In this document: in pieces, positions 1 to 10,563 of the stretch
Layout of the letters: every line of letters starts with the position of its first letter
Position numbering within the stretch: position 1 is the stretch's first letter
Assembly: GCA_012519115.1 (NCBI GenBank)
Contig: JAAYQW010000082.1
Location: 16,219-80,218, forward strand
Origin: Spirochaetales bacterium
GTDB taxonomy: Bacteria > Spirochaetota > Spirochaetia > Sphaerochaetales > Sphaerochaetaceae
Length of the DNA: 64,000 bases
Reading direction: 5' to 3'
Notes under the pieces: model-generated
The model's database searches: none
Told to the model about the DNA's origin: nothing
What the model saw: the letters and a program-made list of their open reading frames with translations, nothing else
Program-made: the position numbers and the translations under genes

Positions 1-388
1 AATAGTACGTTCCATCTTCAACGCAGTAGCGCCCGGTTCGAGTGGCAATGTCATCTTTCTGAGCGGCGGGCTTCTTGGCTGCAGGTTTTGGTTTTTTAGC
101 CTCTTCAGCTTTCTTGGCCTCTTCGGCTTTTCGCTTGGTTTCTTCCACTTTTTGTTTTTCGGCTAATGCTTTTGCTGCTTGCTTTGCATCATCTTCTTTG
201 GATGTAGCGTCATCTTTCTTTGACCATTCAACAATTACCAAGACAGCAAATGCGATGATCGTAAGGATAATCAAGATTACTTTAGCCGCTACATTGGGGA
301 CAAGAAGAGCAAAGAGAAGGATAAGGATCGCAGCACCAAGGACATAGAGTCGAGCTCGTTTGTGAAAGCGCTCTAACTGTGTTCTCAT
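1..388 (-). CDS. Partial CDS (C-terminus beyond window): small membrane protein with two hydrophobic stretches and a Lys/Ala/Glu-rich tail
   Basis: Reverse-strand reading from ATG at 388 gives MRTQLERFHKRARLYVLGAAILILLFALLVPNVAAKVILIILTIIAFAVLVIVEWSKKDD...KKAEEAKKPKPAAKKPAAQKDD..., open to the window edge, so absent from the ORF track. Confidence 0.75.
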   Translation of the reverse strand, partial: MRTQLERFHKRARLYVLGAAILILLFALLVPNVAAKVILIILTIIAFAVLVIVEWSKKDDATSKEDDAKQAAKALAEKQKVEETKRKAEEAKKAEEAKKPKPAAKKPAAQKDDIATRTGRYCVEDGTYY

Positions 389-550
389 CGTATTTATTCT
401 CCTATTTCTTGCTTTGTGCTCTAACAGATATAGCACACCTCTTTAAGATAACCAATTAACACCGGAATCTCAAGGCAACTGCTTTCCATTGAGCATATAT
501 CCCAAAAATGGAGCTTTATGGAACAAGAAATGCCTAAATTCTCTCGGTTG

Positions 551-973
551 TCATTCGGTGATCGATAGAGAAAGCAGAAACGGATCCCCCTCGTCGCTTT
601 CCACCCAGACAAGCAAGCCGATAAGCGGCTTCGGGGAAAACACTCTGAAAGGAATTTCTACAAGAGATCCGAGCTTCACCGGCTTGCCGATTTGCAGCTC
701 CGCTGAAGGAAGGTAGTCAGAGAGAAGATGATCGTAGGTATGAACGAACCCCTGCCTCATTCCCTCCGGGATGTAGGTTTCAATCCAAGCGGGTGTATAT
801 GGTTCCTTCAACGCATCGAGGCTCTGCTCTTCGATACTGTTCTCCGTGGGCTCGATGATCTGGCCGATGTAGAAATCCACCGGCAGCTTATAGGAAAACG
901 CCTCCTTCAATGAAGCGGCTCCTATGCTCAAGGCTGATAGCATCACCATAAGAACCGTAAACACCCGTTTCAT
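551..973 (-). CDS. Secreted protein of unknown function (signal peptide MKRVFTVLMVMLSALSIGAASL)
   Basis: Internal start of the 551..1399 ORF; signal-peptide-like N-terminus; upstream extension is antisense to larA. Confidence 0.6.
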   Translation of the reverse strand: MKRVFTVLMVMLSALSIGAASLKEAFSYKLPVDFYIGQIIEPTENSIEEQSLDALKEPYTPAWIETYIPEGMRQGFVHTYDHLLSDYLPSAELQIGKPVKLGSLVEIPFRVFSPKPLIGLLVWVESDEGDPFLLSLSITE

Positions 974-1178
974 ACACCCTCCGCATACATTAAACAATCG
1001 CTCTATGCAACAGTTACATTCCCGGAATCTCTTCCACCGAATGTACTGAACATTTCTGAAAGGATTCGGATCTTCAGTGCTGTTGGGAGGGTAAACAGTT
1101 CTACGATTGTTCACTAAACCATGATATAGTTGAATAGGTCGGCATTTGCCCGCCTTCTTTACCAACAAGGAGTCAACT

Positions 1179-2528
1179 ATGCAGGTTACCAACCCGATTG
1201 ATCCCACGAATAAGGAATTACTCCTTCCTGATACAACCGCAGTATGCGCTATGAAAGCTCCACCGGCACTCGCAAACGCTGATGAGGCAATCATGGATGC
1301 GTTGAACAATCCGATTGAAAGTGAAAGTCTGGCAACGATAGCAAAAGCGAAATTGGCAGCCAACAAGGATGCAACGGCCGTCATCGTCATCAGTGACAAT
1401 ACTCGTCCGGTTCCCTATAAAGGTGAAGGGAATATTTTGACACCGATCATTCAAGTCCTCTTCGACGCCGGTTATCAGGCGGACAAGATTGTCATCCTCG
1501 TTTCAACGGGAACTCACCGGCCGATGACCGATGAAGAGCTTGAAGCGATTATCGACCCGCAGGTCTACGAACAAGGCGTCCGAGTGATCAACCATGACTG
1601 TTTAGATGATGATGGATTGACATACCTTGGAAAGACTGAACGCGGAAGCGAAGTATGGATCAACTCCTTGTATATCCAAAGTGATGTGAAGATTCTGACC
1701 GGCTTGGTTGAAAGTCATTTCATGGCAGGAGTCAGCGGAGGACGGAAATCGATTTGCCCCGGTTTGATCAGCGAAACGGGAACCCACCTTTTCCACGGAG
1801 CCGATTTGATGGGTCATCCGGATTCGCGCGATCTCCTTCTCGAGGGAAATCCGGTCCACGAAGAGTCGCTTGCCTTTGCAAAAATGGCGGGATCGGATTT
1901 TATCGTAAACGTGACGTTGGATCATGCGTTCAAGATTACCGGAATCTATGCCGGAGATATGGAAGCCGCTCACTTGGCCGCCTTCGAAATGATTCGTGAT
2001 TATGCAAAAATTCCTATTTCCGCTGAAGCTGATATCGTTGTAACCCATGCAGGGTTTGTCGGCATCAATCACTACCAGAGTGCAAAAGCGGCGTTCGCCG
2101 CTATTGGAGCGATGAAGGAAAACGGATACCTCATCAGTATCGCCAATTTCACCGATAAGAAAGAAATCATCGGATCGGTTAACTATAAGACGGTCCTTTC
2201 CATCCTTGCAAACCATGGCTCAAAGGTATTGGTAAAGCTTCTTCACTCCCCTGATTGGCCATTTACCCCCGATCAGTGGCAGGTGCAAAAGTGGGCTTCC
2301 GTCTTTGACAAAATCCCGCTTGATCACTACTACCACTATGCTCCTCAGATCGAGGCTGGAAAAGAAGCGGGTCTTCCGGGCATTAATGCCGCCACCCTCA
2401 CTGATAAACGGGATTTCACAAGCGTTGTCAATGTGGCCATTGAAGATATCTGCAAGCGCGAAGGGAAGCGCGACCTTACGATTCTCTACCTCAGTGACGG
2501 ACCATATGCAATACCGTATGTGAAATAA
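1179..2528 (+). CDS. LarA-like nickel-dependent lactate racemase family (DUF2088) protein
   Basis: Motifs STGTHRP, ESHFMAGVSGGRKSICPG and GNPVHEE match the LarA His/Lys active-site pattern; start with upstream AAGGAG. Confidence 0.8.
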   Translation: MQVTNPIDPTNKELLLPDTTAVCAMKAPPALANADEAIMDALNNPIESESLATIAKAKLAANKDATAVIVISDNTRPVPYKGEGNILTPIIQVLFDAGYQADKIVILVSTGTHRPMTDEELEAIIDPQVYEQGVRVINHDCLDDDGLTYLGKTERGSEVWINSLYIQSDVKILTGLVESHFMAGVSGGRKSICPGLISETGTHLFHGADLMGHPDSRDLLLEGNPVHEESLAFAKMAGSDFIVNVTLDHAFKITGIYAGDMEAAHLAAFEMIRDYAKIPISAEADIVVTHAGFVGINHYQSAKAAFAAIGAMKENGYLISIANFTDKKEIIGSVNYKTVLSILANHGSKVLVKLLHSPDWPFTPDQWQVQKWASVFDKIPLDHYYHYAPQIEAGKEAGLPGINAATLTDKRDFTSVVNVAIEDICKREGKRDLTILYLSDGPYAIPYVK

Positions 2529-2704
2529 GCCATTGCACCATCCCCGATTCAATCGCGTTGAGAATGTTTTCATTAGCAAGATGAGCCGGTTCAAGAGCGC
2601 TGTCATTCGAACCGGTACAATTTTCGGCAAGGTATTCGTCAATGCAAGCATATTCAGAACTGGGAGTTTACATAAGCTCATTTCATCAAGTACAGTTGCA
2701 CTAT

Positions 2705-3961
2705 ATGAGTCTTACGTATAGTCAATTCCTAAGCGATTCCAGCCTTGCCCATGCCCGGACTTTCCGTGATCCGCTTTGGAAAGATATTTCCGTTCCCAAG
2801 TATTTAATAGAGGTGGCTCAGAGCCCAAGCTTCATCAAACTGGGGAGAATCAAGCAGCTGGGCGTTGCATTTCACCTCTACCCCGGGGCGGTTCATACCC
2901 GGCTCAGCCACAGCCTCGGGGTGTTTCACCTCTCTCGCCGGATAATCAGCAGTCTGTTGAGGCGAAATGCGGATGATGGGCTTCTTACAATCGACGGAGT
3001 CCGTCACTTCCTCGCCGCCACCCTCCTCCATGATATCGGACACTTTCCCTTTACCCACAGCCTCAAAGAGCTGCCGCTCAAATCTCATGAGCAATTGGCG
3101 ACGGAACTGATTGAAAACGATCGGATTCTAAGCACTGCATTGAGGAATGCCGCTTTGAATACGAACATCATCAGCGACATCATTGATGAAAAGCGGCCGA
3201 CGACCGATGAGGAGGTGCTCTTGTATCGATCGATCCTAAGCGGAGCGCTCGATCCCGACAAGCTCGACTACCTCAATCGGGATGCGTATTTCGCCGGCGT
3301 TCCCTATGGAATCCAGGATGTCTCCTATATAACCGATCACCTCTGCCTCCACCAGGGAGAACTTGCGATCGGTTTTGAGGCGCTGGGATCGGTTCAGCAT
3401 CTTCTTTTTTCGAAATACCTGATGTATCGCAACGTGTATTGGCATAAAACGGTTCGGAGCGCGACTGCGATGATCAAGCGCTACCTCTATGAAAACCTGA
3501 ACAAGGGGACCCTTGATGAAGAACAGCTGTACGACCTTGATGATGAGAGTTTCTTCCTGCTGAGCCAAATCAAGCGGCCATTCGGGAGTCTGTTGACTCG
3601 TGTTCGAGAAAACAGGTTTTTTAAACCGGTGGTTGAAGAGCTCTATGATGAAAACAACCCAATCCACACCGATGCCCTCAGCCTCAAACAGCGCAGCATG
3701 TATGAAGAACGGATTGAAAAGCGGCTGAACCTGCCAAGCGGATCGATCGTCCTCGATATCCCCGAGCGGGTTTCGTTTGAATCCGATATCCCGGTTGTCC
3801 GTGATCGGACGTTCTTAGGAGCATTTGAGGATATCGACCCCCTCTTCACTCGAAGCAGGGCTCTGGAATTCACCTCATCGCTCAGGACCGTTCGCCTCTT
3901 TGCCGATCCGACTGTCGAATCAAGGATGCTCCTCCGTGCTTGGGAGAGTATTCATGAGTGA
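2705..3961 (+). CDS. HD-domain phosphohydrolase (dGTPase/YdhJ-like)
   Basis: HTRLSHSLGVFHL, LLHDIGHFPFTHSLE-like motif (LLHDIGHFPFTHSLKELPLKSHEQ) and LDPDKLDYLNRDAYFAGV. Confidence 0.85.
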   Translation: MSLTYSQFLSDSSLAHARTFRDPLWKDISVPKYLIEVAQSPSFIKLGRIKQLGVAFHLYPGAVHTRLSHSLGVFHLSRRIISSLLRRNADDGLLTIDGVRHFLAATLLHDIGHFPFTHSLKELPLKSHEQLATELIENDRILSTALRNAALNTNIISDIIDEKRPTTDEEVLLYRSILSGALDPDKLDYLNRDAYFAGVPYGIQDVSYITDHLCLHQGELAIGFEALGSVQHLLFSKYLMYRNVYWHKTVRSATAMIKRYLYENLNKGTLDEEQLYDLDDESFFLLSQIKRPFGSLLTRVRENRFFKPVVEELYDENNPIHTDALSLKQRSMYEERIEKRLNLPSGSIVLDIPERVSFESDIPVVRDRTFLGAFEDIDPLFTRSRALEFTSSLRTVRLFADPTVESRMLLRAWESIHE

Positions 3962-4706
3962 GAAGCTCCCCTATCAGACGCTTCTTGAAGGCGATCTTCC
4001 CCTGTGGGTGATGCGCTTCGTGAAGGCGACCGGCAGGGCGATCAATCGATATTCGATGATCAGGGACGGAGATACGGTCCTTCTCAGCGCAAGCGGGGGC
4101 AAGGACAGCCTCGCTCTTGCCTTGGCGCTTTCTCTCCGAAAGAAATGGCTTCCGATCGACTATGAGCTCAAGGCCGTTATGATCAACTGGAAGGAACATC
4201 CGATTCCCGAAGAATATCGTGAAAAGCTTGCCGTGTTCTTCACCGATCTGGGGTATACCTTTCATATTTTCGATGAAGAACAATATCCCTCCTCGTTCGG
4301 TGGAGAATTCAACTGTTATTTATGCAGCCGCAACCGTCGACGAATCCTCTTCGATTGGGCGAACAAGGAAGGAATCGTCAAGATCGCGATGGGACATCAC
4401 CTCGACGATCTTGTCGAAACATCCCTGATGAACCTGTGTTTTCGTGGAGCATTTGAAACGATGAAACCCGTCCAGCCGTTTTTCAACGGGAAGATCCAAG
4501 TGATTCGACCGATGATCGAAATCCATGAACGGCAAATCCAACGTCTTTCCGAGAAGTATGACCTTCCGGTCATCAAACCGGTGTGCCCGCATGACCAGAC
4601 CAATATCCGCTCTCAGCTGAAGTCCATCGTCAAGAGCCTGGTGCGCATCGACCCCTTGACCAGAGAACACATCTATAAAGCCCATCACTTTGAGGAAAGT
4701 GTGTAA
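3954..4706 (+). CDS. TtcA-like PP-loop ATPase, probable tRNA 2-thiolation family
   Basis: SGGKDSLALA PP-loop; CYLCSRNRRR and MGHHLDDLVET motifs; 8-nt overlap with upstream HD gene. Confidence 0.8.
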   Translation: MSEKLPYQTLLEGDLPLWVMRFVKATGRAINRYSMIRDGDTVLLSASGGKDSLALALALSLRKKWLPIDYELKAVMINWKEHPIPEEYREKLAVFFTDLGYTFHIFDEEQYPSSFGGEFNCYLCSRNRRRILFDWANKEGIVKIAMGHHLDDLVETSLMNLCFRGAFETMKPVQPFFNGKIQVIRPMIEIHERQIQRLSEKYDLPVIKPVCPHDQTNIRSQLKSIVKSLVRIDPLTREHIYKAHHFEESV

Positions 4707-4746
4707 CGACTGTGCAATTTTTCAGTTTAATGATATGGTACACCTG

Positions 4747-6144
4747 ATGGTTGGAAGAGTGAAAAAGCGCTCATTTTTTTTGCCGCTCATCCTGGTTCTG
4801 TTCCTCTTTTCCGTGGGGGCGGAAGAGGTCGCTCAGCCTCCTCAAGAGGAGGTTGATTTTGGTGTGCATAACCACTCCACATCGATCACCATCCTCAATC
4901 CCCTTGATGGATTGGGACAAGGACCCAGTGACGATGCGTTGATTCAGGCAGTCGCCCTCTCCGACGGGTCCTTTGGGTTGGTCGTGAATCCTACGTTGAG
5001 CTTCGGTCCTTTTTCAACTCGCCTGGCATTGACCCTCAAAGGACAATTGACCATAGATCCCTTTGACCTCCACATCGATTTCTCCGATTGGATTCCACCT
5101 GAGCGGAGTGAGGAAGAATCGTCTTTGGAGTATGGACTTCACCTTCTCCGTCACTACAGCCGGTTCATCCAGACCTTTCAATTCGGAAACCCCTACGATC
5201 CGATCTACCTCCGCTATGGCAAGCTCCTCGGGCAGACGCTCGGTGATGGGGCGCTCATCAACGGGTATGTTGACCGCTCCGTCGGATTGCTGACCTCCAA
5301 ACCCGGATTGGACGTGATGATCGACGCTTCATCCTTGACCGGGGTCCAAAGCGGTCTTCACTTTCTCGTCGATGACCTGCTGGAGCCGACGATGAAGGCG
5401 TGGCGAATCTATTCCGCTCCCTTTTTTGAAGACGCCTATCTCTCCCCCATGCAGCTCGGCTTTTCCTATGCGATGGGAAAACGCGTCATCGATGAGCGGG
5501 CAGTCGGACGACACTTCTTCGGCTTGGATATCGCTTATCCGCTTTTGGATGCGAAAAACATAAAAAGCGATCTTTTTATCGATATTCTCGTCCAGGGTTT
5601 CGACAATTCCGCCCCTCAGGAGGGCATTGGGATCCGGAGCGGAATCAATGGTCGGCTCGGGAGGCTGTTTACCTACAATTTTGCTCTCACCGCCCCGATG
5701 TATGGAACCTACTATGCCAGCTTTTTTTCCAATGAATGGGCGATTGAAAACGTACAGCAGCTGATTCTTCCACCCGGATCCTCACGATTCGAATCATTGA
5801 TTTCTCTTGCTTGGCCGAAACAGGAAATCTTCTTCGGAGCGAAAATCGCCAGCGATCTTCATGCCGGAGTGTTTGAAAACACCCGGCTGTTTGCAAATCT
5901 TCGCTTTGACCGCTTTCTCTTCAATGTTCTTTCTCTGGACTTGAGATATGAAAAGCTTTATTCTAACGACAGAGATGTAGGCTTTTTTGATGAACTGATG
6001 ACGTTGCGTATGGTTGATATTCGAGCATTGGCTATCATCAAGGTTAAACCATATGTGATTTCGCTCGGAGTCAGTTTGTCATACGATGAAAATACTCATC
6101 TGACATCGACTATCGACGCTGTGGTGAGGATCGTCCTCCTCTAA
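4747..6144 (+). CDS. Secreted/outer-membrane beta-barrel-like protein
   Basis: Signal peptide (KKRSFFLPLILVLFLFSVGA) followed by amphipathic beta-rich sequence; start codon uncertain. Confidence 0.6.
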   Translation: MVGRVKKRSFFLPLILVLFLFSVGAEEVAQPPQEEVDFGVHNHSTSITILNPLDGLGQGPSDDALIQAVALSDGSFGLVVNPTLSFGPFSTRLALTLKGQLTIDPFDLHIDFSDWIPPERSEEESSLEYGLHLLRHYSRFIQTFQFGNPYDPIYLRYGKLLGQTLGDGALINGYVDRSVGLLTSKPGLDVMIDASSLTGVQSGLHFLVDDLLEPTMKAWRIYSAPFFEDAYLSPMQLGFSYAMGKRVIDERAVGRHFFGLDIAYPLLDAKNIKSDLFIDILVQGFDNSAPQEGIGIRSGINGRLGRLFTYNFALTAPMYGTYYASFFSNEWAIENVQQLILPPGSSRFESLISLAWPKQEIFFGAKIASDLHAGVFENTRLFANLRFDRFLFNVLSLDLRYEKLYSNDRDVGFFDELMTLRMVDIRALAIIKVKPYVISLGVSLSYDENTHLTSTIDAVVRIVLL

Positions 6145-6165
6145 CCGGAGCGTTTAGGAGAGACC

Positions 6166-8190
6166 ATGAAACGACTAGAGACTTTTATCCTCATCATCCT
6201 GCTCACCCTCATTGCCCCGCTGAACATCTTTGGTCAAGAGTATGTGAGTGTCATTGAAGGAGACCTCGCCTCCTTACGCCTCTACGAGCCCAATGGAAAA
6301 CCAATAGCGATCGGAACGATCGATATCAACGATCTTCAGCTTGGGACGATTCTCGTCAGCGGCGACAAGCCGATCCTTCTGGAAACCAGTCGAGGAGATA
6401 TCAAACTGTTCCCCGACTCCATCCTCATTCTTGATGACGTGCGTGCAACAAGCACTTCGCTTTTACTGATCGATGGATCGGTAACGGCTAAAACGACTCA
6501 AGGCGCTTTGTCGATCATCACTCCGGCGACCCTGTACGAGCTGGACCGCGCCGGAGAAGTGCATATCACTTCGACTCAGAAGGAGGAACGAGTCCGATCG
6601 TTTGACGTCTCGGTACGTGCCACGAACCTGATCACCCACAAGACAACGACGATTGGTGTGCTTGAGGAGCTTGATCTCTCCGATCCCAAACTTGAAAAAC
6701 GATCCCTCGATTCGGCTGAAGCCGCTGTAGGGCGAATCGTCAGACCGGTCCGTATTCCTGCAAAACCCGGCGGAGCTATCCGCTGGATGACGGAATTTGA
6801 ATTCGTCGAAGAGTTAGAAGAGCCGGTACGAGCTCTTCCCGCAAAACCGGTTGTGTTGCCGCCTCATGTCGAAGCATTGCCGGTTGCCAAGGAACCGGTC
6901 ACCAAAACCCGAACGATACTTCGAGACAGTGCGCCTGCTTCCGTTCCATCGAAAGGCGCCTACGGCATCGAAGCGGGATACACCCTCACCTTCCCTTTGA
7001 AAAGCACTTCCCATGTGCCGAGCCACCGGCTTGAAGTGAAGCCGTTCATCTCATACAACTCTCTTGCTCTTCGGCTCAAAGCATATGTCGAAACGGATTC
7101 GTTCACGTCATTTGATACGAACTTCCTGACCATTGATACATCCGCTCTGGGAGTTGCCTCCTACCTCTTCGGCATCGTCGATTATGTGAAGATCGGCTAT
7201 TCGACAAGCCCCTTCTATTTGTTGATTGAAGAGGGCGGATATCCGGGAACTCAGCGCGCCCCCTTCATCGCTCCCACCTTTCCTTCGGGAAAGATGGCAT
7301 TATATAACACGATTTCCATCGGCGGCTTCAAGCTTACCACCAGCTTTGACGACCTGAGATTTACGAACATCATCGATGACAGCGGAAGTCAGCTGGGTTC
7401 GACCGTGTTGGAGTACACCTTTGGCGGATCGTATCCGTTACGAATCGCATTGGGGACCTTGGCGATTTTTGAATCTCAATCCTCCCTCATCTCCAAGACC
7501 GACCTCTTTCCGCTGCTCGAACTCTCCTTCCCGATCATCAATACCCGCCTGACGCAATTTTCGGCTATCCTGTTGGCAAGCAGCTATCTGCCGGTTTACC
7601 CGAGTGTAAAGGTTGAAGAGTTCTTTGATATGAATTCGACCTACTTTTTCCCAAACCACCAGCTTGGCATCGGTCTGACGGTCAACCATGAGCCGTTCAA
7701 CGCTCAGATCATGGCTTCGCTGGCAGGGGGAAAAAACCATTTGCTGCTCTTCAACGATATCGCCGAAGCGCACGACCAGATCGACCATAACGGATTGATC
7801 GATGTGTATGCTTCCGGGACGTGGAAGAGCAAGAACATTACCGCTAATGCGATTCTCAACGTTCCTTTCACCAAGGAGTTCGGTCTTGCGACGGTGAAAG
7901 GAAAAACCCAGAGTGCGGACTTCAGTCAGATCGGTTTCACCTACACCGGGGATGTGTTTCACCTCAGCCTGGGAGCGAGCCGAGTCGGATTCCTTCGGAC
8001 GCTGAAGAGCGCCATCTATGGCGGTTCGATAAAGCCGCTCTTCTACGGCGAATGGGCTTCCTCGTTCCTTGAAGCCGCCTACACCTACAAAATCTTCACC
8101 TTCACCGGACGTCTGAATGTACCGATCACTCTGAACCAGAAGCCTTCCGTCGATATCGGAGTGAAGGTCCGATTTGATGGCATCTTCTAA
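6166..8190 (+). CDS. FecR-domain-like secreted protein with C-terminal beta-rich region
   Basis: Signal peptide; FecR-like N-terminal stretch (VIEGDLASLRLYEPNGKPIAIGTIDINDLQLGTILVSGDKPILLETSRGDIKLFPDSILIL). Confidence 0.55.
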   Translation: MKRLETFILIILLTLIAPLNIFGQEYVSVIEGDLASLRLYEPNGKPIAIGTIDINDLQLGTILVSGDKPILLETSRGDIKLFPDSILILDDVRATSTSLLLIDGSVTAKTTQGALSIITPATLYELDRAGEVHITSTQKEERVRSFDVSVRATNLITHKTTTIGVLEELDLSDPKLEKRSLDSAEAAVGRIVRPVRIPAKPGGAIRWMTEFEFVEELEEPVRALPAKPVVLPPHVEALPVAKEPVTKTRTILRDSAPASVPSKGAYGIEAGYTLTFPLKSTSHVPSHRLEVKPFISYNSLALRLKAYVETDSFTSFDTNFLTIDTSALGVASYLFGIVDYVKIGYSTSPFYLLIEEGGYPGTQRAPFIAPTFPSGKMALYNTISIGGFKLTTSFDDLRFTNIIDDSGSQLGSTVLEYTFGGSYPLRIALGTLAIFESQSSLISKTDLFPLLELSFPIINTRLTQFSAILLASSYLPVYPSVKVEEFFDMNSTYFFPNHQLGIGLTVNHEPFNAQIMASLAGGKNHLLLFNDIAEAHDQIDHNGLIDVYASGTWKSKNITANAILNVPFTKEFGLATVKGKTQSADFSQIGFTYTGDVFHLSLGASRVGFLRTLKSAIYGGSIKPLFYGEWASSFLEAAYTYKIFTFTGRLNVPITLNQKPSVDIGVKVRFDGIF

Positions 8191-9946
8191 GATGGCCATA
8201 GCTCGCTTGGACCCGCTGGTAGCGCAACGAATCGCTGCCGGCGAGGTCATTGAACGACCATCCTCGGTAATCCGGGAGTTGATCGACAACAGTCTCGATG
8301 CCGGATCCACCTCGATCACCGTCTCATTGACGGAAGGTGGAATCGAGGAGATGAGAGTCCTCGACAATGGAAGCGGAATCGCCAAGAATGACTTGCCCAT
8401 GCTCGGCGAAAGTCATGCTACAAGCAAGATCAGAGAGTTGGATGACCTGTATCACATCACCAGCATGGGCTTTCGGGGGGAAGCCCTCTACTCGATTGCC
8501 GCGGTCAGTTCGATTACGATCGCATCCAACGGATATGAGATCACGATCGATAATGGAAGACGGGGGGAGGTTCTTTCATCGACGACCGCTTCAGGCACTC
8601 TCGTCATCGTAAAGGATCTTTTTGGCGAACTGCCCGCCCGCCGACAATTTCTTAAACGAGCGGCGACGGAAGCCGCTATGGTTCGAACGGTTTTGCAGGA
8701 AAAGGCGCTTGCATGCCCGAACGTCGCGTTCAAGCTCTTCGTTGATGCGACTCTTCGACTCGATCTGCCGATTACGACGGCAAAAGATCGGGTGGCTGAC
8801 GTGCTGGCGACGAATCAACGAGTCGCCAAGGAAGAACTGATCGAACTTGCCGCTGACCACGGACGCTTCAGCTTATATGCCGTCGCTTCATCCGCCGCCT
8901 TGTGGAGGAGCGACCGCTCCCATATCAAGATCTTTGTGAACAAGCGGCCGGTTGATGAGTATGCCCTTGTCCAGGCGGTAACCTACGGCTATTCCAACCT
9001 CCTGCCGGGCGGGTCGTTTCCCTACTGCTACTTGTTCATCACGATCGATCCGAGCCTGGTGGATTTCAACATCCATCCGACCAAACGGGAAGTTCGCCTC
9101 CGTAACAAGGCAGAGGTCCACCACCGGGTGGTGCAGATGATCTCTTCCCAAGTCAGACGACCCATTCCCCGCCTTCAGGAAAAAGAGGAAATTTCCTCTC
9201 CCGCTCTCTTTGAGGAAAAGACAGGTGATGATATGCAACGTGGACGAAGCATGCGATCGACGGTCGGAGAACGGTTGTTTACCTATGCGCCAAAGGAACA
9301 GATCGATCCTTCATGGTTCGCAAAAGCGAAGGAAGCGTTGAAAGAACCCGCCTTTGAAACGCGACTGAACGCTGAAGAAATCGATATCTGGACACTCCAG
9401 CAAAGCGATGAGACATTTACTTATCTCGGTCAGGCGTTCAACCTCTTTCTGATCGCACAAAAGGGTGACGAGCTCTATATAGTCGATCAGCATGCTGCCC
9501 ATGAACGCATCCTGTATGATCGGGTTCGGGCAAAACAACCGATTCAAAACTTGATGGTTCCCATCGTCTTTGATGTCGAGCGTTCCATCGATGAATACCT
9601 GATGGTGAATCTGGACAGCTATCTGAACCTTGGCATAAAACTCAAACGAATTGAGGATCTTACATGGGAGCTGCTCGGTGTTCCCGCCCTGTATCGGACG
9701 ATTGAGAATGAAGTCATCGCATTTCTGCAGACGATGCTGGGTGAACCGAGCGAGATTGAAAAAGGACTCTATTCAGTCGTATCGTGCCATGCGGCGATCA
9801 AAGCCGGAGACCGGATCGATGCTGTCGCCGCCACCGAACTCCTAAAAAGCGTCTTTGCCCTTGAAGAACCAATCTGCCCCCATGGACGAACCTTTGTGAT
9901 CCGCTTGAATAAGAATGATCTGATGAACTCGGTCGGTCGAACTTAA
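8177..9946 (+). CDS. mutL: DNA mismatch repair endonuclease MutL
   Basis: LDPLVAQRIAAGEVIERPSSVIRELIDNSLDAG, MGFRGEALYSIAAVS, FNIHPTKREVR; start may instead be 8192. Confidence 0.96.
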   Translation: MASSKMAIARLDPLVAQRIAAGEVIERPSSVIRELIDNSLDAGSTSITVSLTEGGIEEMRVLDNGSGIAKNDLPMLGESHATSKIRELDDLYHITSMGFRGEALYSIAAVSSITIASNGYEITIDNGRRGEVLSSTTASGTLVIVKDLFGELPARRQFLKRAATEAAMVRTVLQEKALACPNVAFKLFVDATLRLDLPITTAKDRVADVLATNQRVAKEELIELAADHGRFSLYAVASSAALWRSDRSHIKIFVNKRPVDEYALVQAVTYGYSNLLPGGSFPYCYLFITIDPSLVDFNIHPTKREVRLRNKAEVHHRVVQMISSQVRRPIPRLQEKEEISSPALFEEKTGDDMQRGRSMRSTVGERLFTYAPKEQIDPSWFAKAKEALKEPAFETRLNAEEIDIWTLQQSDETFTYLGQAFNLFLIAQKGDELYIVDQHAAHERILYDRVRAKQPIQNLMVPIVFDVERSIDEYLMVNLDSYLNLGIKLKRIEDLTWELLGVPALYRTIENEVIAFLQTMLGEPSEIEKGLYSVVSCHAAIKAGDRIDAVAATELLKSVFALEEPICPHGRTFVIRLNKNDLMNSVGRT

Positions 9947-10563
9947 AGTGTGACCCGGACGATCGTCGCCCCCTGATCGAAGGAAAGGTAAAACTCGTTA
10001 TCGTCGGGGGAAAAGACATGGCTCTCCCCTTCTGCAAGATCGATATGCTCGTTCCCCACCTGGAGCGTCGCACTCCGGTGCAACACCAAAGTCCGCGCAT
10101 CGTTGTCATACGTTCCCCATTGAGAGGGATCAACGGTGGTATTCGGGGACCGGACCGCAAACGAATGATCTATCGTCTTTCCACGTTCGTTGAGAATGAC
10201 CATCGAATAGACCCCTTCGGTGAGAGTGTTGCCCTTTCCCATCGAAAGCGGTCCGACAGCAAAACGCCCATCTTCATCCCGCTTCGCCGATACGACCCAT
10301 CGGGAAGTCTTATCGGGGGTGGAAACTTGGACCTCTAAAACCGAATCATCGCTTGTCACTTCAAAACTCAACGTCAGGATGGAGGCGCTCGCTCCTTCGG
10401 GAAGAAAGTACAGCGCCGAGAGTGATGATTCGACATTCAGAACATCAAACTCTTCCCTCGTGCATCCGCTGACACTGACGACGATGAAGAAGATCAGAAA
10501 AAGACGGAGCAGGTTATGAAATACGCGCTTGCTGAGATAAGAATGATCTGACCGGGTTTGCAT
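9943..10563 (-). CDS. Lipoprotein of unknown function
   Basis: Lipobox-like LIFFIVVSVSGC; beta-rich; internal start of ORF 9943..10656. Confidence 0.6.
   Translation of the reverse strand: MQTRSDHSYLSKRVFHNLLRLFLIFFIVVSVSGCTREEFDVLNVESSLSALYFLPEGASASILTLSFEVTSDDSVLEVQVSTPDKTSRWVVSAKRDEDGRFAVGPLSMGKGNTLTEGVYSMVILNERGKTIDHSFAVRSPNTTVDPSQWGTYDNDARTLVLHRSATLQVGNEHIDLAEGESHVFSPDDNEFYLSFDQGATIVRVTL

Noticed and set aside
974-1399. N-terminal extension of ORF 551..1399
   Set aside because: Runs antisense into larA; the signal peptide at 973 marks the likely start.
2529-2704. Possible small gene between larA-like and HD genes (minus-strand frame ...TPSSEYACIDEYLAENCTGSNDSALEPAHLANENILNAIESGMVQW...)
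   Set aside because: Composition is protein-like but there is no good start codon or SD and it runs into larA antisense.
7438-8400. 320-aa minus-strand ORF
   Set aside because: Antisense to the FecR-like gene and the start of mutL; no recognisable motifs.
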